A DNA stretch of 64,000 nucleotides from Priapulus caudatus (GCF_000485595.1 NW_014577110.1:215462-279461), one strand, 5' to 3'; shown: positions 12,086-23,976, numbered from the stretch's first letter. Translations and numbers: made by a program. Notes: a model not told the origin generated them from the sequence alone.

Positions 12086-15008
12086 ATGATTGATCCAGAC
12101 CACCTGTCTGAATGACATAACGTCTCGGTTGTCCAATGGCAAAACATTCCGATGCTATTCAGTTGAGATTGATCCTTTAGTAACTGGTTTGGCTAGCATA
12201 CTTTGCCAGTATCCCCCCCCCTCCCCAAAGTTGGTTATTACCAACCTATTTACCCGTGCTAGCAAGCTACTAATCAATCAATGCAACGAGGACAAAATTC
12301 ACTTTCAAATTCGCTTTCTGCTCGGGCTTGAGCTGCCAAAGTAGGTCTGATTAGTATATGCATGACTTGCATTAATTATCGTGTACTCACATTTTTTAGA
12401 CTGTCCAAGTTAACACGAGTCTATTAGGTTGTTATAGTATCGGAATTGTCTACGTAAAGACGTTGAGAAGATGACAGAAGTCGATAATTTTTCGCAATTC
12501 ATTCCATCATGTTCAAGAACATGCTATTGTAGTGATATAAAATTTTGAACACAGTTCCAAAATTATAGAAGTAGGGTCGTTATGAGTGCTAATTGCTATG
12601 TCAAATTCTATCACATGGTATTATGTATGATACGGCCTAGTCCAGACAGTTATAACCGTCAGTACACGTGTTTATGAATGATGTACCACCTCGGTATCCC
12701 CGTTGCATGTTTATTGGTCTGTTGTATGTTAGTTTGAGAATTTTTCTCATGAATATGCGTTGGTGTAATGTATGCTCTGCCTTTAGACCAAAAATAGTTT
12801 ACCTTAGGTCACTGGTTGCTTGCCATGTTTACGGATTCACAACACAGCAGGCTGTAATTTAACCACGGTTATTCATAAAATAAAATGATCGTATGGTTTT
12901 ATTTCTATTTAGCAAAATGCACTGCATATCTTTGCTGCATGTGTGAGGAGTTGGTTAATAGAGGGCGCATGTGCGTGTGAGCTTGTATGCCCTGTCCATA
13001 GGGCCCTGTCACTATTCATAAGGGCCATAAGGAAACGTGTACATTTGTCAGTTTGCCCTGTAAACGTGATTGATTGTGCTGGTTAATGAGAAAAAGGGCA
13101 TAATCTGGCGAGAAATGTAAGAATCCAACTGAGGCTTAGCCTGAGCCGTCGACTGCTTGAAGATTTGTCAATGCCGTAGAGAAGAAATGTCGTTGATTGG
13201 CTAGCAATCACACGTGACAGTAGCTGACTGTTACGTATTCACGAGTTGTGTTCAATTGCCATGTAATTCGTTCTTGAAGGACATCTTAGATAAATGTCTT
13301 CCTCTTACTCTGTGTAGTGTCTGGAAGCAAGCTGTGTCACCATCACGTATGTGACAAATTCTCAAAAATATTTAGTTACAATTCAGTGATTAGTAGTTGT
13401 GTTGTGTGACTGGAGAGTACCATGCACAGTGTGACGTGCCTCTTGCATTTTTAGATTGCAATTTAAGAAAAAGGTTACGACGTTGCCTATTTACCAATAA
13501 TTTTTATTGTAAACGAGCATAATTAGTCACGTGTGTTAAAATCGAAGATGGCATTTTAGCTAACATTGCTGTTTTATTGGTTGTGAAATACTGTCATACT
13601 TTTTAACACTAGAGTTATCCAGATCTTTTTTTATTGACAAGTGCTGCTAAGCACTACACATGGTTACGTAGATAGCAGGAGGTGAGTGGTGGAATCTGCG
13701 GAGGCAGACATGAAATCGTCAAGAGTCAATGCTGGAAAGCGTAAATGTTTGAAAGATAATTTGGAATTGTTACCCAAATGTCCTTACTTTTACACCTTAC
13801 TAAGAATTGTGTAGTTTTGTGAAGACCAGGATAAGTAGCTACCAACTCAAATCAGAGGGGTTAGTAACACTTTGAGTTAGGGTGATTGAGTCTGTGTCAG
13901 CGAGAATTATTGGTAATTGTTTCTAGCATTTCTGTAATCAGTAAGTTGTACTATGAACGTATTCATACATCTCTTAGATATATCGCATCAACTGATTGTA
14001 TAAATATGTTCCCGGTGGTACCAAAAGAAATGCTGAGAGAATTTACACCCTATGTGAATCTCGGGTTTTATTTTCCAGTGTGAGAAAAGTTGTTGGCCAG
14101 CCGTTATGGTATTGTTACGTAGTGTGTCTGCGACTACACGGTGTGTTAATGGTTGGAGAACATAGTGAATCGATGGTCTTCCAGTGGTATCGCTAATACA
14201 TTCAACGAGGGCATTACTATCTTTGATTTATCTTGTGCTACTGATTTCCTTTAAAAAAAAATTATTATAGTGGTCACTTTAACAACTTGTAGGTTTGCTA
14301 CTTGATTTGCACGTACATACTATTTCAGCACTCATTCGAGTTGTGGTAGTAACTACGGTACCGATTGCGTTCATATATTGCTAGGTAGCTTTTTACAAAC
14401 GTCCAAAACTCTCAGCAGAAGTGCGGACTAGTATGAAAGTTATTGATTCTCTTGCTGGTTGTATATTTGGTAACGTACGCGTATAATGAATGGGGGAAAT
14501 TTTCACAAATGCGATAATCAAAAAACGTTTCCGACGGCTATCTTCTCCGTTTCAATTGTTAGTCTCGGGTGTCATAAATATTGAGTATTATTGAATTAAA
14601 CTTAAATGTTGACTGCTTATTATTGCCTTGTCAAAGTAGATATGGTTTTACTAAATACAAATTCTAGTCGGAGGGAAATATTTTACCAAGGTTTATAACA
14701 GCAAAAACTATTATTATTGTTTATATAGAATGTTGCTACCTTCTGACCTTTTATGTGTCATATATTTGTAGTTGCATAATATGCATATGCTATAGATTTA
14801 ATAAGAGATAATGTCAGCCTCACTATAGCTTGTTATTTGTATTTTTCGGTGGTGGTTAAATGTGTTATTTTTTACGGTAGCTGAATTATTAAGAAATAGC
14901 ACACAGGACCCAATAACACTTTCGCCGCCGCCGCCGCAGCAGCAATGTCAACAGTACCATAAGTTATCACACTAAATTCGGTATACCAGATAAACGGTTT
15001 CACGGGAT

Positions 15009-15014
15009 TTTATT
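15009..15014 (-). terminator. Candidate polyadenylation signal for chitinase
   Basis: AATAAA on the minus strand about 500 bp after the chitinase stop codon. It is the nearest canonical hexamer I see; assignment is by distance only. Confidence 0.3.
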
Positions 15015-15276
15015 TCCACAAATGTGTAAATTTGAATTGTAACTACAAAATATACATCATTAAATTACACTAGCAGCCTACATATCATTTTCTTTGTCTG
15101 ATCCTCTACGACGTAAAAAGTCATAACTGAAATGCCGCGTACCTACATGATTGTGCAGTACAGATTAATGGTTATTTATGCGCGCATTTCTTTGAAAAAC
15201 CTATCAGCGTAAGGTGAAAGACCTAAAGACAATACGCAATATTTGTTAGTCAGTTTTTCCCGCCAACCGCACACGA

Positions 15277-15380
15277 TTATAATAGGAGTAGGCCTATATA
15301 ATATACTAGTCTATATTATACACTCCTTATTATAATAGGAGTAGGCCTATATAATATACTAGTCTATATTATACACTCCT
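15277..15380. repeat. Two tandem copies of a 53-bp palindromic unit
   Basis: The block starting TTATAATAGGAGTAGGCCTA and ending CACTCC occurs twice in direct tandem with a 53-bp period. Each unit is itself an imperfect palindrome centred on ACTAGT, with AGGAGT and ACTCCT at its ends. Confidence 0.75.
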
Positions 15381-15507
15381 GATGATGTCATATCAAACAT
15401 TCGTTATTCCTGGCTCACCGCTGCCTTATTGTACGAGCTTTGACTTGCCTCATTAAAAGTTATTGCTGTTGAGGATTCGCCTGATCTACTTACATAATTG
15501 TGCTGTT

Positions 15508-18500
15508 CTATAGTTCACCACACTTGCAAATCTTTGCCGACTCTACAGTGTAAGGCCACACGCAGACACCGGTGCCCTCGTCGAATATCAGTCCTAAGGC
15601 GCAGTTGATACGACGCTGAATGGCGAACGGCCTGCCCGTGTATAGGCATATGTAATAGCGTCCGCAGTTGTCCGGATCTCTAAAGTTGCCGTCGCGCGGG
15701 CACGTAAACCCAGCGTTACATCCCCGCAGGACGACGAATGTCGTTACGCGGGAGGGAAGAAGGTTATGACACGTGGAGTTGTAGGCGTTGTTCGTGTAGT
15801 GGCGGTTGTTCTCGTGGTGGCGGTTGTTCTCGTGGTGGGTGTCGTTCTCGTGGTGGGTGTCGTTCTCGTGGTACGTGTCGTTCTCGTGGTGGGTGTTGTT
15901 CTCGTGGTAGGTGTCGTTCTCGCGGTTGTAGGTGAAGTTGGTGTGGTTGTCATTTCACTGCGGCTCTTCAGTTCATTGACGACGTACGTGAGGAGTTCGA
16001 ACTTGTGCGTGTTGTATTGGCACAGGTTGTTGAAGTCATCGAGGTCGAGAGCCCACAAGCAAGTGCCGCCCAGGCCGTGTGTCTCAACCAGTTTAACCTG
16101 CAAGCAGTGGACTGTCACATTTGCTTCAGTGAAATACTGACAGTGCTACCAAAACATAAACAAGGAGTTTCGATTATCTAGTTGATATTTACAATCTTCA
16201 GCTTATGCCAACACATTGTACTTCAACCTTCCCAGTGCCAAGTAGTTATAAATATTGTGTGTGCGTGCGTGCGTGCGTGCGTGCGTGCGTGTGTGCGTGC
16301 GTGCGTGCGTGCGTGTGATGTAGCAAAGTTTTCGGCTATGACTATATAGTCAAGAATCCATTAGGTCATTATTAATTGGCTCTTATTATCAAATATATAC
16401 TGCTATACGTAATAAAGTTACTGCTCAATAAAACTACCACTCTGACGGGTCTAATATCGGAATTTCTTATCAGAGTCATATTTCAGCCATCAGGAATCGC
16501 ATTTAACGTACCTTTTCCGATATGCTAACGGCATTCTCGAATCCAATCCACTGGTCTCCCTTCCACGCATATGGTACCCGTTGTGCATCGCTGAATGTCT
16601 GCTCATACGTCGGTAGAAGATTGCACACCTACGAAAACACGCACGAATATAAGTTAGTTAGCATCTCGCGATATCAAACGCTCTGCAGTGTAACTATAGG
16701 AATTGATTTGAATTTATTGATTAATTGAATTTATTGAATAATTTCATCGGATCTCTATAGTTCACATGCTAATAAAGTTTATCTCAGTTATTTTTGACTT
16801 AATTTGGATGTAACTGAGATAAACTTTATTAGCACGGAATAAAATGTGTTTTCTGTAATATTGGAATAGGACGATATGTGCGCATTCCACGTTACCTCGT
16901 ACTGGGACAGGGTACCGGCCGTGTTGGTGATTGGCCCTGCGTTACCCGAACCAGTGATCGGTGCACCCAAGTCATGCTGAGCTGGATTCCTAAGGCGAGC
17001 AGTGCGGGCGTACGCCGGAATGCCGAGGATGAGTTTATTCGGTGGAATTCCATTTTGCATGTAATGCTCTACGGTCCACGTCTGCGGAACAAAAGTTCAA
17101 GTCTGTCAGACTCACACTAGGCATGCGCATAATGAAATATTAATGCAGGTAGTTGCTTAATGATTGCCAATAAACGGTTGCCAAGCTCTCTAATGTGTAG
17201 CGATTTTTAGTGAAACCTAGGGAATGTGAGGGATCTGGAAGGACTACGCACCTGAGATAGGGTGGAGGAAGGGTCCCGCAGCGGGGCATTGTGGCCGACA
17301 ATGTTCTCCCATGGGCCGTGATAGTCGTAGGACAGCAGGTTGATGAAGTCGACTGACCTGCAAAAAAGCACACTCAAGTATATTAGTGGGGCTTTACCAG
17401 AAGCGTAGCTAACCCATTTGGCCCGGGGGGGGGGGCAAAGCCACGTGCGTGGCGTGTTCTGTGAAGGTGACCGCCATTGGTCATGTAATGTCTCTACATT
17501 TCTCTGGGGTGGGCAGCTCTCACCGCTAGCTACGGAATTGTTTACATGTTTGTTTATTTGCGCTCTGTCGCGCGAACATTACAGTTATTGATTGTGACGA
17601 AGAATCTAAATTACAACTAGAGTCTGAGACGTGCCGCTGTAATCTAATATTAGCGTAATTATTTCTTAATGACGCTCTCAAGTAGCCATTTAACGCCACT
17701 AACTTATGCAAAGGTTGACAAATGTTAAGTCGAATTATGACCTGCTGGTCATCGGCTGCATCCCTGACGAAACGGGAATAATTTCTAAGATGCCGCTCTA
17801 TTCACTAAGTCGTAGGAAACAAAGTAATCACGGTTCTTACCTCGCTATAGCCGGTAAATCATACCCACCACCGATGAAGTATTGTCCAGCAGCACCACCC
17901 AACGTGCAGAGTAACCTTTCATTTCCGGTCCTTTCTGCCTCGGCCTCAAACGCTTCCTTGAGTTCCTGAAACACACAGAAACGGTTAGATATTTTACCTA
18001 TTTCGACGTCACATATTTATATTTATATTTATATATGCACGACATTTAGTATCTTTTCATGCGCATGTATGGTCAGGGTATTATACATGAGGGGCTATTT
18101 TTATTATTAAAATAACCAAAAGTAGCATGAAGCGTTAGGCAGGTAATTAATCACTCATGCAGTTAAACATATCTGCCGTTTACTTACAGCAAGCAATTTT
18201 GGGCAAGTTCTGTTTTGTCTTCCTGCCGTCCGCCTCCGTTGGGTCCGGGGAACTCCAGTCAATATCTAGTCCGTTCATCCCGTATTTGCGCAGGTACGCG
18301 ATTGAATCCTATGGAAGACAAGCAAATCTGTTACTAAAATCACCAATGCTATAATTTCTAGTTATTGTAGAGACCGCTGTGAAATGAAACAGTGCTAACA
18401 CGCAACATTAGTATTTAAAATTAATGTGAGAACGTGAGTATCCCTGTGTAAACCCTTATCCTACGGATGATATCCGTTAAGGTTTCACAGTAATTACTAG

Positions 18501-19810
18501 AACAGTTGGTAGTGAAGTTTATTCATACCTCAATGAAGATTTGCCTGCGCTCCCTCGTCAGAGCCATGTCGCTGAATACCTTGGATGAAGCGCTGAAACC
18601 CCCTACTGCTAGCAAAACCTTCATGTTGTAGTTGTCCTTCTTTTGAGCTACAACTCTTCTGTACAAATCTGCAAACGGAGCGAAACAGCGACTAATGTAT
18701 GTAGATATTCCCCTCTCTCATTATGTAAACAAGCTATGTATTGCAGTCACCATATTGCTTATAGTAAACGAGGAACGCTTCCTTACCTTCGTCGTTAAAT
18801 TCGTAAGTTTGCAATTTAAACGTCTGCGCGTTAATGTTCACAAACGCATAAATGAGATGAGTGCAGAGTTCTGCTGGGATATCCTCGGGTAAGAACCTTG
18901 CTGCTCCTGGTCGATACTGTGACCAATTTGTGAAGTAGCAGACGCTCATGTAGTCGCCGCTTGCTAGAAGTCGCAAATTGTTTGTTATATATCAGTTAAG
19001 ATGGTGACAAAATAAATCCCGGCGACTCGTCAACGATTCGACGCAAAACGTCGCAGATCTAAACATCATATTTACAAAATTAATTCAACGCCGATCGTTG
19101 ACCGTTGAAGTTGCTGTACGGTCGCACGATCGCCCTTCTACCTAATATTTAATATATAATATCTCCAAATACATGGCATTGACACGAACACACACTGGTC
19201 AGTAGTAAACGTACGTCAGTGAAGAATAGTAAGTAGTACGCCAGTCAGTAGTAATCTTTCTCACAACGAGAAAACGTAGTTTAAGACTAAAATTGAATAA
19301 GTACCGCTAATCATTGTGACTTACCATTGCATTGAGGCGTCTTTGCAGACAGGATAGCGACTAGGAGTAATAGTATGACGGATCTCATCTGTAAAATCAG
19401 CAATAAAAGGATGCAAATTATAGCAAAAGAAGTTCTTTAACATGGAAATGCTATTGCCAGTTAGATTCGCCAATGCTAGAGTAACAATCAACACGTACCA
19501 CGCGTACACGCAGGCACGCGCGCGCACACATAAACTCGGTGTTCCCGAATAAAACCATTTGTCAGCATGTAAATAACATGTAAGTATACATATGCTGATT
19601 GTTATGGACGGTGGTCACAGACGGATTTCAAAATGATTGTTCTTTTTCAATATATATGCAATAATACGAGACATGTCACTATGTATCCCGAAAAGAAAGT
19701 GCAATCGTGTTCACTCTAAAGATCTCAACGAGCTACACGAAGAAAAAAAAGTACGATTATTGCGTAAATTAATCTAGTAGCGTTAAGATAACGTAACAAA
19801 TGCTTACCAT
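15508..19810 (-). CDS. Secreted GH18 chitinase with CBM14 domain (frame-broken)
   Basis: Family 18 chitinases cleave beta-1,4 GlcNAc polymers. Exons: 19810-19808 (start codon), 19388-19325, 18963-18787, 18668-18529, 18308-18188, 17965-17841, 17357-17252, 17081-16896, 16628-16512 and 16097-15508, about 540 residues. Order: signal peptide (MRSVILLLLVAILSA), TIM-barrel strands VCYFTNWSQYRPG, VLLAVGGFS, NGLDIDW, LLSYDYHGPWE, LILGIPAYAR, GTCLWALDLDDF, a Thr/Pro linker, then a Cys-rich CBM14 (peritrophin-A) domain ending KCGEL. Three single-base frame breaks are visible: beside the catalytic motif near 18254, near 18194-18200, and between linker and CBM14 near 15730-15760. The first two lie in or beside homopolymers; one extra base at each would restore W-E-F-P-G and join exon 5 to exon 6 in phase. 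Sequencing error or a recent pseudogene are both possible. The first Asp of DxxDxDxE is Asn here. Confidence 0.9.
15521..15727 (-). other. CBM14 chitin-binding domain of the chitinase
   Basis: Read in the frame ending at stop 15508-15510, this encodes GCNAGFTCPRDGNFRDPDNC, then GRYYICLYTGRPF, INCALGLIFDEGTGVC and further residues to ICKC. The cysteine spacing and aromatic residues fit the peritrophin-A/CBM14 fold that binds chitin. It is in a different frame from the Thr/Pro linker just upstream, whose own frame stops at 15744-15746, and no AG acceptor lies between them. Confidence 0.8.
16261..16317. repeat. GTGC microsatellite
   Basis: About 57 bp of tandem GTGC units with one interruption, in the last intron of the chitinase gene. 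Confidence 0.9.
16767..16834. repeat. Hairpin with 24-bp perfect arms in a chitinase intron
   Basis: TGCTAATAAAGTTTATCTCA followed by GTTA (16767-16790) is exactly complementary to 16811-16834, with a 20-bp loop. It lies in the intron between exons 17081-16896 and 16628-16512. Confidence 0.8.
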
Positions 19811-19895
19811 GTCAGCTCGGGTTCTCAGCTCAAGTAAGTCGGTGTTCAGTCCGCCACCAATGCAGTTGAGTGATCTTACCGTATCCCTGGTCTTC

Positions 19896-19903
19896 CTTAT
19901 ATA
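19896..19903 (-). promoter_or_regulatory. TATA box of the chitinase gene
   Basis: TATATAAG on the minus strand, about 30 bp before a plausible start site near 19865-19872. From there a short leader runs to the ATG at 19810-19808, immediately followed by the donor GTAAGC. The next exon begins with a second in-frame ATG and the signal peptide, so translation could use either. Confidence 0.65.
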
Positions 19904-20465
19904 GCCAGCAGTCTTTGCCACTCGACGCCTGTTCACAATGATTCTCAACGTATTTCATTATGCGATACTGTTCTTATTCGTATTCTGGGAGCGGTCCGGG
20001 TTTTTGGAGTTCAGTCAAGCGGCGGCTGTCTGATCTGGTTGGATGTTTAGCAGAGCAAACACATACAACGACTCAGCCGTGGGAACGCCACTGTGCTATG
20101 CCGATATCGTTCAACGACCCAGCGTTGGTTGACGTCAACGAATGAATTAATTATCACAATGCAGAAGACAATGAAAGCCGAGACCGTTGTATTGCCTTCC
20201 TATATGTGCTGTCATTGTAGCCCGCGCGTCTCTATAAATATCTACTGATAATAGATCTAAGTCGGCATAGGTGTTCCATCAGCTGCTGTCCTATGGATAT
20301 TTTGTTTGCGAATATTGTCACGTTAGTCTGGGTTATGTACATCGTGGGAACTACTTAAGCAAGGCGCCATATCTCTGATACGGTGTTAATGCACAGGCAT
20401 GTAATATATTTTTGGTTCTCCTTCTCCGTCTCTCATTTTCTTTCTCTCTCTCTCTCTCTCCTCTA

Positions 20466-20470
<5 letters not shown>

Positions 20471-20504
<34 letters not shown>

Positions 20505-20547
20505 AGTAAATAATAGGGAACCCTAGTAGGGTTTCCTATTATCTACT

Positions 20548-20600
<53 letters not shown>
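20471..20600. repeat. Palindrome embedded in TA microsatellites
   Basis: ATCAGAAGTAAATAATAGGG and the following AACCCTA (20499-20525) are complementary to the block ending CTACTTCTGAT at 20553, with a one-base centre and two mismatches. Long TA tracts on both sides can also pair, giving a potential cruciform of about 130 bp. Confidence 0.75.
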
Positions 20601-20601
<1 letters not shown>

Positions 20602-20801
20602 ACGTTCATAAAAGCACAGCGCTGCTATATTTATAGAAAAATTTTATTATTAATTCCGTGGGTCGATGTGATATGTCGTAGTGCAAGCTAGAGCATCAAA
20701 ATTGTTCCCTCCTTACTGTCTTTCCTGTCGTAAAATATTAAAGAATAAAAAACGTGTAATACATGTAACGTGAAATTCACAAAAGGAAAAGTTCGCATAT
20801 A

Positions 20802-20879
20802 AAGCCCGGCGCACACGTGAGTAATTTTTACGCAGTAAAATAATGCGTGCGTCAAAATACTCACGTTTGCGCCGGGCTT
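20802..20879. mobile_element. 78-bp MITE with AAGCCCGGCGC termini
   Basis: Inverted termini AAGCCCGGCGCACACGTGAG and CTCACGTTTGCGCCGGGCTT (one mismatch over about 22 bp) are flanked by TA on each side (20800-20801 and 20880-20881). A TA duplication with GC-rich termini suggests a Tc1/mariner-type non-autonomous element. Too short to code. Confidence 0.7.
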
Positions 20880-21865
20880 TAGCTATGATCAAAACCGCCG
20901 CTACCGCGCGCCTTTGACTTCAACACGAAGGCTAATTAAGAACCTGAATTAAGACTGCTCTCCGTCATGCGCTAATATGCTCTGCTAATATGACACGTGA
21001 GGAAATGATTACGTGGAGGCACATAGAGAAAAACCATTAATTAGCCAACAGTAGAGACTTGAATTTGCAACGGTATCCGGTATATCTGGGTGGCTATAGA
21101 TCGTTTCACATATCTTACGGAACGCAGCAAAAACGCTATGGTGATGAAATCCCTCGCTCAGACACCACAGATGCACGCACACACGCACGTACAGAGACGG
21201 ACACACGCACGCGTATTATAGGTGAATATACACGTATATATTACATTTACAGTCGCGGAAAAAGGTGGCATAAAAATAATAAGCAATCTAGTGGTAATTG
21301 TTGTAATATTATTCGTTCAATACATGTACAATGTTATTCGTTACAATTCGTTGTAATGTTATTTTTTCGATATTATTCGTTCTTTCTTATTCGTTCATTT
21401 AGACACGTTTTTTTTGCATGACCAGCGTATGCCAAAAGAAACTTCGTTGAGCAAGTTTTGTTAGGTAAACATTTAAACTAGGAAGTGCTGCAGCAGTATG
21501 TAAATGAATTGCGCCATGTAGGTATAACGCATATCCGAGTACTTCCCACGTTCGCATCGCAAACTACACACATGTACACAGCGCGAGCTAAATGTGACAA
21601 TATTGCAGGAAAAATAACAACGGCGCAGTAACTGATGGAGCATCCGTACCAACTTAGACCTGACATCAACAGCCACCCATCGACGCGCCGAGTACAATGA
21701 AAGCACGTTGACGCTCATTGCGGCGGGCCCGCCGATTCTCGTCTGCTGGATTGGCTGGGACAATTAGTTAATTTGTCCTCAGATGCAGCCGCGAGTCGCG
21801 CACCATTTCGGTACACTCGTGTTCCCACGGCTGGACTATTGTTGTTGCTTGCTCTATTATTAATC

Positions 21866-22031
21866 AAGCTCGGGCAACACCTGCTTTGCAGGATTTCTCA
21901 AATCAAGTACAAAACACAAACAATAGGGCGTCTTTTTCTCGCGTAATCCCTTACGCGAGAAAAAGACGCCCTATTATTTGTGTTTTGTACTTGATTTGAG
22001 AAATCCTGCAAAGCAGGTGTTGACCGAGCTT
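21866..22031. repeat. Near-perfect 166-bp palindrome
   Basis: Arms 21866-21946 and 21951-22031 are each 81 bp and match at 79 positions, with only a 4-bp spacer (TCCC). The innermost arm sequence is TCTTTTTCTCGCGTAA. It could be a fold-back element, a recent inverted duplication or an assembly artefact. No ORF. Confidence 0.85.
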
Positions 22032-22394
22032 GAGGGAACAGTGTGAGAGATGTTAACCAATATTGTCAAAATCGATTAGACGGGAGAAATACCATATGAG
22101 TTTAGTACGGAGTAGCAGGATTAATGCAACGTACATCACCTAATTCCATTTGTGATTCCATATGTGCGAAACAGAGAGGATAAGTTATAGTATTAGTTTA
22201 TTTTACATATGTTGTGTCTCTAATCATATCCACATATCCACGATTTCATTTACCTTCCAAAATACATGATGATGTCTAGTAATAACGCTCTTTATTAAAA
22301 AGAGGACAAACATTTCAAAATCCGGACCGTGATCCAATCAATGTATTTAATTCGGAAGTGTTACCAGTGCGAATGCGCACGTCTATGAAAGCAA

Positions 22395-22570
22395 GTTGCC
22401 TCAAATGCCCGTAGGGCCGGCCCATGGACCGCACCCAATATTTCCTGCGCTACGTGCTCGAATTGGCGCTACGCGATCACAACATTTTGCCCCCCCAACA
22501 TTTTTTCTTGCCTTCAGCTTGCCCCCCCCCCCCACTTTGACAATCCTGGTGCCGCCACTCGTCGGCGGTA
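22395..22570. repeat. Degenerate G/C-run dispersed repeat
   Basis: Contains long C runs (CCCCCCCAAC, then a run of about 13 C) and the phrase GGTGCCGCCACTCG. Similar G- or C-run segments occur near 17404-17440, 27233-27350, 28265-28365 and 34264-34445, suggesting an old transposon family. I cannot name it. Confidence 0.35.
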
Positions 22571-23021
22571 GTCCTCTGTTAGAGACGACACGTCGCAGTT
22601 TTGTCTCCAATATGTCTTTGTGTCACCAGCGTAATCAACACAGTCAGCGATACCGCTCGCTGTAGTCTCTTCATTCAGGTAACTTCATTCAACTCAACAT
22701 ACCTAAACACGAGATCGCGCTCCCGTTATAATTAATGGAATTTTTTTTTCTAAATTTGTAATAAATATTTTTTTTAATGAATTTATTGAATAATTAAAAG
22801 TAATTCATTATGCATTTATTTTTTTAGCGCGCGTGTTATACATGTTATGTTCAAGTACTTGTCTATGTTTACTATATGGGATATAATACTCGGACATACT
22901 CCATCAGTGGTATATCTTACCATAAGAATTACCTCTTGTGGTTTTATCAAGAGCATATCAGTTTTATCAAGAGCGTATCAAGAGTGTGTACTTAATACGC
23001 GCTTGGTTTTATCTATCTATG

Positions 23022-23124
23022 TCAGGAGTGAATAAAAACAAGCTAGTTTTTATCAGTAATGCTTAGAGTTTTACTGTTATTCTTATTTTTCATTTTTATT
23101 TCGTTTTTACTCACTCCCGATCTA
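23022..23124. repeat. Inverted repeat, AGGAGTGAATAAAAA type, copy 2
   Basis: CAGGAGTGAATAAAAAC at the left is complementary to GTTTTTACTCACTCCCG at the right, about 100 bp end to end. Same ends as the short copy at 1326-1368. Confidence 0.55.
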
Positions 23125-23904
23125 TATACTAACAGATGTTTTCCCGAGTCAGTTACATAAAGCATGCGTTTTTTCCTCAAACGATCCTGGCGTTTTCCCA
23201 CAAACAGCATAAGACGTCAGTATTATTTTGGTACATAGTTGAATGAACTGACCAAACACCGAGTTGCTTGTAGTATTGCGGTTATGATAGAGCTATGTTA
23301 ATATCATGTTATCAGAAGTGCATCATGTCAGGCTGTTATGATGCACTCCCAATATTATGTATTAATAGTGTAGCCTTAGTGACAGTTGGCCATTTTGACG
23401 CACGGTCTGCTATTTGGCGGGGGATTCTGTTGCTCTAAATGGTGCTCAGCGATTGCACTGCACACGCGCAAGTCTACCCCCTATCGATCAACCGGATGAA
23501 AATCGTTACCCAGTGCCGTTACTATAAACAGACTTTATACAGCGATGCAGGTAGGGAGTTCCGACAGGGTAGCGACTGGAGCCGCAGCTGAACAGCCTGA
23601 GATCACCAGACGTTCCGCACTTTTCGCGTCTTCTGCAGCACGGACTGTATCAGACTGATTACTAGATGAACACGTCGCTTACATTCGCTCGTTGATTTCA
23701 CGTACGTGAAAGCGCTATCTCGTAAGGAAGCCTCTGCAGATCTCGTGCGCATGACGTCACTCCGGCGCTGTTTTGCCGCTGCAACGATTTTCGCCTGCGC
23801 CAATTCGGCGGACAGGTAACAAGAACGCATGCAGCGCGTCGGTGAGGCGTACACTCGTCAGACTCACGTTGCTAGAGATATATAGCGTGTGTAAAGACGA
23901 GAGA

Positions 23905-23913
23905 CGGAGAGAT

Positions 23914-23944
<31 letters not shown>

Positions 23945-23945
23945 T

Positions 23946-23976
<31 letters not shown>

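Larger units (their letters stand above)
10356..15507. other. Convergent intergenic DNA between DDAH and chitinase
   Basis: I find no coding exon. It holds the DDAH 3' untranslated region, whose end I cannot fix (an AATAAA lies far off at 12879-12884), an inverted repeat at 10387-10508, a 15-bp-arm hairpin at 12042-12085, a CCG/CAG-rich patch near 14923-14945 and a 53-bp direct duplication at 15277-15380. Confidence 0.5.

Noticed and set aside
15738-16140. Ser/Arg/Gly and Val-rich frames on the plus strand
   Set aside because: They are shadows of the Thr/Pro linker of the minus-strand chitinase.
18254-18310. Chitinase-like lectin with catalytic Glu replaced by Ser
   Set aside because: The literal reading gives D-W-S-S-P, but one base later the frame gives E-F-P-G followed by family-like sequence, so a missing base explains it better than a substitution.
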